DNA from: Methanofollis sp. UBA420
Lineage (GTDB): Archaea > Halobacteriota > Methanomicrobia > Methanomicrobiales > Methanofollaceae
Direction: 5' to 3'
Assembly: GCF_002498315.1 (NCBI RefSeq)
Contig: NZ_DAGX01000006.1
Coordinates: 13,557 to 77,556 of the forward strand
Length of the DNA: 64,000 bases
A program made the position numbers and the translations under genes. Below the pieces are notes generated by a model, which saw nothing but the letters and a program-made list of their open reading frames with translations, was not told the DNA's origin and did not search any database. Each line of letters starts with the position of its first letter. The stretch's first letter is position 1. Positions 59,439 through 64,000 of the stretch are shown here, in pieces.

Positions 59439-60108
59439 AGAAGAACCTATCATCAGATTCACGGACGTGACCAAGGTCTACCCCCTGCCGGCAGGCGACG
59501 TCGTCGCCCTCGACCATGTCTCCCTCGACGTGATGCCCGGCGAGTTCCTGGCGATCATGGGTCCCTCGGGGTCGGGGAAGTCCACCCTCCTGAACCTCAT
59601 GGGCTGCCTGGACACCCCGTCGTCAGGGACGCTCTCCATCAAAGGAAAAGACATCGGCACGCTCTCCGACGACGACCTCACCCGTCTCCGCCGCGACCAT
59701 ATCGGCTTCATCTTCCAGCAGTTCAACCTCATCCCCCTCCTGAATGTCATCGAGAACGTGGAGTTCCCCCACATCCTGAAGGAACAGAAAGGGGGATGCA
59801 TCGAACGCTGCCTGGAAGTCCTCGCCGCCGTCGGCCTCGAAGAGGAACTCTTCTCCCACACGCCCGCAGAACTCTCGGGCGGGCAGCAGCAGAGGGTGGC
59901 GATCGCCCGGGCCCTCATCAACGACCCCGAGATCCTCCTTGCCGACGAACCGACAGGCAACCTGGACACGAAGACCGGGACAGGGATCATGGAGATCCTG
60001 GCTGATATGAATCGACGGGGCAGGACGATCATCATGGTTACCCACGACCAGAACGTCGCCGCGTACGCAAGGCGGCGGATCACCATCGTCGACGGCAAAA
60101 TCGTATGA
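59431..60108 (+). CDS. MacB/LolD-type ABC transporter ATPase
   Basis: 225 residues: GPSGSGKST (Walker A), FIFQQFNLIPLL (Q-loop with the LolD/MacB phrase), LSGGQQQRVAIARAL (signature), LLADEPTGNLD (Walker B), VTHD (H-loop). It is the only ATPase of the four-gene operon and must serve all three permeases. It overlaps permease 1 by eight bases and permease 2 by four (ATGA). Confidence 0.93.
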   Translation: MNEEEPIIRFTDVTKVYPLPAGDVVALDHVSLDVMPGEFLAIMGPSGSGKSTLLNLMGCLDTPSSGTLSIKGKDIGTLSDDDLTRLRRDHIGFIFQQFNLIPLLNVIENVEFPHILKEQKGGCIERCLEVLAAVGLEEELFSHTPAELSGGQQQRVAIARALINDPEILLADEPTGNLDTKTGTGIMEILADMNRRGRTIIMVTHDQNVAAYARRRITIVDGKIV

Positions 60109-61304
60109 TCTTCCTTACTTTCGCGGTGCGGAACCTGCGGCGCCACAAGGCGCGGTCCTTCCTCGCCACCCTCGGGATCGTCATCGGCGTCTTTGCGATC
60201 GCGTCCCTCGGCGTCATGGGGAACTCCATCAACCTCCTTGCCGCCGCTCTCATCGCCGATGTCGGGGACACGATCATCATCACCCCGCACACCGCCCTCG
60301 GCGGCGCCGGGTTCGTCGGCGACCCAAGGACTGTCGTCGCGGCCACCATCCCCGACGCCGACGTCGAGCGCATCGAGAGAGCGGCAGGGGGGAACCGGGT
60401 GATCCCCGTCCTCCAGGGGGCCGGGGAGATCACGGTCGGGAGCGAGGGGGGGTACGCGCAGGTCATCGGGCTTGCGACCGACGACATCCCCTATCTCCTC
60501 GACCTCGAAGACGGGAACCACCTGCGCACCGGGTCGAGGAGCGCCCTTGTCGGCACCTACCTGGCCAGGGAGTACGACCTGCGGGCCGGGAGCAGGATCC
60601 GCCTCGGCGACGAGCAGACGATCGTCTCCGGCATCATCGCCGAAAGGGGATTTGCCTTCGACATCAACCCCGACTATGCGGTCGTCATCGTGGAGGAGAG
60701 GTTCCGCTCCTTCTTCCCCGACAGGGAGGGCTACGACTATGTGGTGATCCGGGTCGCCGACCCTGCGGAGATCGACGGCGTCAAGGAGGATGTGGACAGT
60801 CTCCTCAACAGACGCGACGACGTCGTCGACATCACCGACTCGCGGGAGGCCCTGCGGCAGATGAACGAGATCTATGCCGCAATGACGCGGTTCCTCCTTG
60901 CGATCGGGGCGGTCTCCCTGGTCATCGCGGCGGTCTCGATCCTGAACGTCATGATCATCTCGGTCACAGAACGGAGACGGGAGATCGGGGTGATGCGGAG
61001 TATCGGGGCGCTACGCCGCGAGATACTCCTGATGTTCCTGTACGAGGCCCTCATCCTCGGCATCGCCGGGAGCCTCATCGGCGGGGCCTTCAGTTTTGTC
61101 GGGGGGTATTTCATCAGCATCGCCGCTGTCCAGGTGCTCACCGCCGGCACCACCTTCGCCGAAGGGGCGACGGTCTTTGACCCGCTCTCGATCGCCTACA
61201 TCCTCTTTGCCATGGTCTTCGGGACGGTGACGAGCATGGCCTCCGGCCTCTACCCGGCCTGGCAGGCGTCGAGGATGAAACCGATCGAGGCCATACGGGG
61301 GTGA
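60105..61304 (+). CDS. MacB/FtsX-type ABC transporter permease 2
   Basis: 399 residues with the same plan as permease 1: first helix (ARSFLATLGIVIGVFAIASLGVMG), extracellular domain containing ERGFAFDINPDYAVVI, and the FtsX helices (SLVIAAVSILNVMIISVTERRREIGVMRSIGALRREILLM in part). It begins inside the ATPase stop. Together with permeases 1 and 3 it arose by tandem duplication. Confidence 0.88.
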   Translation: MIFLTFAVRNLRRHKARSFLATLGIVIGVFAIASLGVMGNSINLLAAALIADVGDTIIITPHTALGGAGFVGDPRTVVAATIPDADVERIERAAGGNRVIPVLQGAGEITVGSEGGYAQVIGLATDDIPYLLDLEDGNHLRTGSRSALVGTYLAREYDLRAGSRIRLGDEQTIVSGIIAERGFAFDINPDYAVVIVEERFRSFFPDREGYDYVVIRVADPAEIDGVKEDVDSLLNRRDDVVDITDSREALRQMNEIYAAMTRFLLAIGAVSLVIAAVSILNVMIISVTERRREIGVMRSIGALRREILLMFLYEALILGIAGSLIGGAFSFVGGYFISIAAVQVLTAGTTFAEGATVFDPLSIAYILFAMVFGTVTSMASGLYPAWQASRMKPIEAIRG

Positions 61305-62515
61305 AATGGATGCGGACGGCGCAGCGGATCTTTCTTGTCTTTGCGGTGCGGAACCTGAGAAGGCACTGGGTGCGGTCAGGGCTTGCGGCCCTCGGGATCA
61401 TCATCGGCGTCCTTGCCATCGCATCCCTCGGAATCCTGGGCAACAACCTGATCGTCCTCTTCTCCGGTCTGGTCGCCGATGTTTCGGACACCGTCGTCGT
61501 CACCCCCCACCTTGCGGCAGCAAGCGGCGACCCCTTCGACCCCAGGTCGGCCCTTGCCACCGGGATCACCGAAAGGGACGCCGACAGGATCGCACGCGCC
61601 GCCGGGGCGAACCCGTCCATCCCCCTCATCCAGACCGCGGAGGTGCTCAAAAAAGGGAGGGAGGGGGGCTTTGTCCCGGCGATCGTCCTCCATGCCGACG
61701 ACATGCCTCTCCTCCTCCGGGTCGCGGATGGGGCGTTCCCGCCGGGATCGGGAAGAGGGGTGCTCGTCGGGGCGCGCCTTGCCGACGAACTCGACATCAG
61801 GGCAGGGAGCAGGATCTCGTTCGCCGGCGAGGACGTCAGGGTTGCCGGTGTCCTGGAGGAGCGCGGGCTTGCGATCGACATCAACCCTGACTATGCCGTC
61901 ATCGTCACCCACGACTGGTACACCGACCTCCGCGGCGAGGAGGACTACGACAGGGTGGTGATCAAGGTCGCCGACCTCGGGGAGATCCCGGTGGTCAAGG
62001 CCGCGGTGAAGGACCAGATGAACAGGCGCAAAGAGGTGGTGGACGTCCAGGACTCCCGGGATATCCTGGAACTGTATTACCAGACCTACGACGCCATCTC
62101 GATCTTTCTCCTCGGGATCGGGGGCGTCGCCCTCCTCGTCTCCAGCGTCTCGATCCTGAACGTGATGATCATCTCGGTGACCCAGAGGACGCAGGAGATC
62201 GGGGTGATGCGAAGCATCGGGGCGCTACGCCGCGAGATACTCCTGATGTTCCTGTACGAGGCGATCATCCTCGGCGTTGCCGGGAGCCTTATCGGCGGTG
62301 CGCTCTCGGTCGTCGCAGGGTATGCGATCACCGCCTCGGTGGCGGAGACGGTCTTTGCCGGATATGGTACCGCACCCACCGCACTCGACGCCGAGGGGGT
62401 GAGGGCGATCCTCCTCGGCATCGGCTTCGGGATTGGGACAAGTCTCCTCGCAGGTGTCTATCCTGCCTGGAAAGCGGCGCACCTCGACCCGATCGAAGCG
62501 CTTCGCTACGAGTGA
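61301..62515 (+). CDS. MacB/FtsX-type ABC transporter permease 3
   Basis: 404 residues, same plan: first helix (RSGLAALGIIIGVLAIASLGILG), extracellular domain with ERGLAIDINPDYAVIV, FtsX helices (SSVSILNVMIISVTQRTQEIGVMRSIGALRREILLM in part). The stretch VSVTQRTQEIGVMRSIGALRR is nearly the same as in permease 2 even at DNA level, so the duplication is recent or kept alike by conversion. Start GTG overlaps the stop of permease 2 by four bases. Confidence 0.87.
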   Translation: MKWMRTAQRIFLVFAVRNLRRHWVRSGLAALGIIIGVLAIASLGILGNNLIVLFSGLVADVSDTVVVTPHLAAASGDPFDPRSALATGITERDADRIARAAGANPSIPLIQTAEVLKKGREGGFVPAIVLHADDMPLLLRVADGAFPPGSGRGVLVGARLADELDIRAGSRISFAGEDVRVAGVLEERGLAIDINPDYAVIVTHDWYTDLRGEEDYDRVVIKVADLGEIPVVKAAVKDQMNRRKEVVDVQDSRDILELYYQTYDAISIFLLGIGGVALLVSSVSILNVMIISVTQRTQEIGVMRSIGALRREILLMFLYEAIILGVAGSLIGGALSVVAGYAITASVAETVFAGYGTAPTALDAEGVRAILLGIGFGIGTSLLAGVYPAWKAAHLDPIEALRYE

Positions 62516-62528
62516 AAGGGACGGACAC

Positions 62529-62537
62529 CTATATATA
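62529..62537 (+). promoter_or_regulatory. TATA box before the small gene at 62573
   Basis: CTATATATA predicts a transcription start near 62562, eleven bases before ATG 62573. Confidence 0.5.
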
Positions 62538-62572
62538 CGAGCATATGGATCGTCGATCGCCCAGGGGGACAC

Positions 62573-62755
62573 ATGGCTGTACGTGATCAGGGCGGACTCG
62601 CTCTCCGTGCACCGCGCTTTCACCGCCGCCAGAGCGGCCATCAGTCGATGGAGGTTATCATGCTACTCCTCGAAGAACGGGACAATGACATTCGAGCCCC
62701 GGAGAAATACGGGAGAGAGGAAAGGACATACGAGAGAAAAAGCAAATATTTATAA
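62573..62755 (+). CDS. Possible small protein, 60 residues
   Basis: ATG with GGGGG five bases upstream and a strong TATA box at 62529. The first half is Arg-rich and of low protein character; from residue 26 (MEVIMLLLEERDNDIRAPEKYGREERTYERKSKY) it reads as a highly charged helix. A shorter start at the inner ATG (62648) is possible. I do not recognise it, and it may not be translated. Confidence 0.35.
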   Translation: MAVRDQGGLALRAPRFHRRQSGHQSMEVIMLLLEERDNDIRAPEKYGREERTYERKSKYL

Positions 62756-62756
62756 A
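62749..62756 (+). promoter_or_regulatory. TATA box of the gene at 62783
   Basis: TTTATAAA about 26 bases before ATG 62783, so that mRNA is predicted to be leaderless. Confidence 0.55.
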
Positions 62757-62782
62757 TCAAGTATCGGGATAATAGATCGAGC

Positions 62783-62986
62783 ATGACAGCAGAGGTTGGA
62801 GCAGCAGAGTGGCTGCACGAAATCCTGCAGGGGAAACCGGACACCGGCGATGTCTCCAGACTGCTCACCGTATCCGACCAGGAAGTCCGCGATGCGATCC
62901 GGCGCCTCGGCAAGACCGAGAGAATAGAGGCCCTGGAAATCCTGAAACAGTTGAAACTCGCCGAATATATCATGAAAGAGCAATAG
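62783..62986 (+). CDS. Small helical protein, 67 residues
   Basis: MTAEVGAAEWLHEILQGKPD followed by two helices (LLTVSDQEVRDAIRRLGKTERIEALEILKQLKLAEYIMKEQ). Compact, soluble, all-helical; no family recognised. It has its own TATA box, positioned for a leaderless transcript, which supports it as a real gene. The stop is followed by a T-run near 62997. Confidence 0.65.
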   Translation: MTAEVGAAEWLHEILQGKPDTGDVSRLLTVSDQEVRDAIRRLGKTERIEALEILKQLKLAEYIMKEQ

Positions 62987-63085
62987 ACCCCTGCCTTTTT
63001 TCTACTACACCGCTACAGAACCCGGAAAGGGTCATTTAATGAGCTAAAAGTCTGCTTTTTTTGTCTTCATCCAGGACGCCGGGGC

Positions 63086-64000
63086 TCAGGAGGCAGGGAT
63101 GCAGGAGAGGGTCATATGCCCCGAATACCCCCCTGAACCTGCAAGAACCTGAAGGGAGAAGGATATCGACCGGGCGGCCCGTACCGGGAGGGCGCCCGGG
63201 AGGGCGGTCTGGCTGGAGGGGCCATAACTGACCTCGCCGCCGTCACCGAGCGCAGCACCGTATATGACATTCCATGTGCCGTCGGCGCGCTGTCCCAGTC
63301 CCATGTCGTCCTGCTCCACAAGAATCGTACAGGGCACATTCCCGATATTTCGCACCGTGGGCAGGTCCGCGGTCCCGAAGTCGGTGTCTCCCACGATCCG
63401 GGCGCTGGTTTTGAGGCGGGCACCCCCATAGGGTACCGCAGAAAAGTCAAACTCGCAGCAGGCGACCGGCAGGTAGGTATAAATGCCCGACACCGGTGTC
63501 GCAGTGCCTCCAGAGACCTCCACCCGATAATCGCCCGGCATCTGCCAGTATGCAAGGTCGGCTTCCCCGCCCCGCACCGAAGCGGCCCCGGTCTTGAGCG
63601 CCGCACGGACGAGGGACGGTTTCCACCCGGGAGCATACCTGACAAGGCCTGCTGCTTCCGCATTCAAGAATGCCTCCCTGCCATTGTCGAGGGGCGAAAG
63701 CGCCGCCTCATGGGCCGGCGACCCGTCAGGCATCACCACGCGGGCAGAGACCGCACCGGCGTCCGGGATGCCGAGGACGACCGCCCGGTACTTCACCGTC
63801 TTCGTGCTGTCGAAGCTGCAGGGGGGGGAGAACTGGCTCCCGACCGTTTTATGGAGGGGGTCACCGTCCTCATGGAACCGGGTTGCATCCTCCACCCAGA
63901 GACACAGGAGTATGGATCTGGTCGTCGGATCGGTGGTCGGGTCGGTGGTCGGGTCGGTGGTCGGATCGGTCGTCGGGCCGGTGGTCGGATCGGTGGTCGG
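63086..64000 (-). CDS. Surface protein with PTTD-repeat linker, C-terminal part (5' end outside window)
   Basis: The frame runs through the right edge of the window, so the start is outside. Seven tandem copies of a four-residue unit (PTTD, PTTG, PTTR variants) at the edge form a Thr/Pro-rich linker, followed by a domain of about 290 residues with beta-sandwich character: KYRAVVLGIPDAGAVSARVV, GDYRVEVSGGTATPVSGIYTYLP, TADLPTVRNIGNVPCTILVEQ, and an end resembling a transport-type beta domain (SISFSLQVLAGSGGYSGHMTLSC). Several Cys occur in pairs. It is likely exported; the N-terminal part decides its role. Confidence 0.7.
   Translation of the reverse strand, partial: PTTDPTTGPTTDPTTDPTTDPTTDPTTRSILLCLWVEDATRFHEDGDPLHKTVGSQFSPPCSFDSTKTVKYRAVVLGIPDAGAVSARVVMPDGSPAHEAALSPLDNGREAFLNAEAAGLVRYAPGWKPSLVRAALKTGAASVRGGEADLAYWQMPGDYRVEVSGGTATPVSGIYTYLPVACCEFDFSAVPYGGARLKTSARIVGDTDFGTADLPTVRNIGNVPCTILVEQDDMGLGQRADGTWNVIYGAALGDGGEVSYGPSSQTALPGALPVRAARSISFSLQVLAGSGGYSGHMTLSCIPAS
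63917..64000 (-). repeat. Tandem 12-base repeat coding for PTTD
   Basis: Seven copies of a 12-base unit (CCGACCACCGAT on the minus strand with few changes; the last copy is altered) continue to the window edge. Such arrays change length by slippage and here code for the linker of the surface protein. Confidence 0.85.

Noticed and set aside
1..64000. CRISPR array, transposase or integrase
   Set aside because: No regularly spaced direct repeats of CRISPR size and no transposase or integrase motifs were found; the only tandem repeats are the PTTD array and the short operator repeats.

Overview
The window looks like the chromosome of a GC-rich methanogenic archaeon of the order Methanomicrobiales (Methanofollis/Methanoculleus-like; the genus is inference). 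The archaeal signs are Dph2, the tRNA-splicing endonuclease, archaeal PheS/PheT, Nre, TATA boxes placed 20-30 bases before leaderless or nearly leaderless genes, the methanofuran enzyme MfnA, a DUF2117 protein, an F420H2-oxidase-type flavoprotein and the methanogen regulator MsvR. Most of the sequence is dense housekeeping DNA with overlapping genes. One tRNA gene (Val, GAC) is present; I see no rRNA, CRISPR array or transposase.

Layout. 1-10.5 kb: end of purQ, a ferredoxin-thioredoxin reductase-like protein, an rRNA-methylase-like/MFS pair, a minus-strand ppsA-mfnA-hpt-dph2 operon, and divergent serA. 10.6-16.4 kb: tRNA-Val, a Yip1 membrane protein, then an accessory island of polymorphic-toxin and immunity modules, a frameshifted MazG-like gene and a tiny basic/acidic protein. 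16.7-19.2 kb: a complete ECF vitamin/metal transporter. 19.4-29.4 kb: radical SAM YgiQ, DUF2117, Nre, DNA ligase, an MBL hydrolase, an ABC-class ATPase and a TiaS-like protein. 29.4-38.7 kb: a molybdenum/tungsten island with two molybdenum-storage-like proteins, each divergent from a copy of a small unknown protein, a winged-helix protein, a MOT1 transporter, TupABC, another small regulator and NifB. 38.7-48.8 kb: OGG-type glycosylase, metallophosphoesterase, S-adenosyl(inosyl)homocysteine hydrolase, hisF, and an endA-trpS-pheS-pheT operon. 49.0-51.3 kb: a kinase-less signalling operon (receiver, CheC, PAS, RecA-like) whose receiver is frameshifted. 51.6-58.2 kb: second metallophosphoesterase, fprA/msvR divergent pair with an inverted-repeat operator, CPBP protease and endonuclease IV. 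58.3-62.5 kb: one MacB-type ATPase with three tandem FtsX-like permeases. 62.5-64 kb: two small proteins and the end of a surface protein with a PTTD-repeat linker.

The most unusual part is 11.9-15.75 kb. A 5'-truncated gene with calcium-binding-type repeats, a pre-toxin-like segment and a nuclease-like C-terminal domain is followed by an open reading frame reading immunity-toxin-immunity, in which both halves repeat the preceding toxin/immunity pair; then a second, unrelated-looking toxin tail lacking its start, its likely immunity gene, and finally a 49-base near-copy of the first gene's repeat region. This is the architecture expected of a store of silent toxin cassettes, here in an archaeon. 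The toxin assignments rest on domain order, internal homology and composition seen by eye, not on a database search.

Three families of imperfect palindromic repeats (near 0.65-0.96, 3.3-3.7 and 52.6-52.8 kb) occupy otherwise gene-free DNA.
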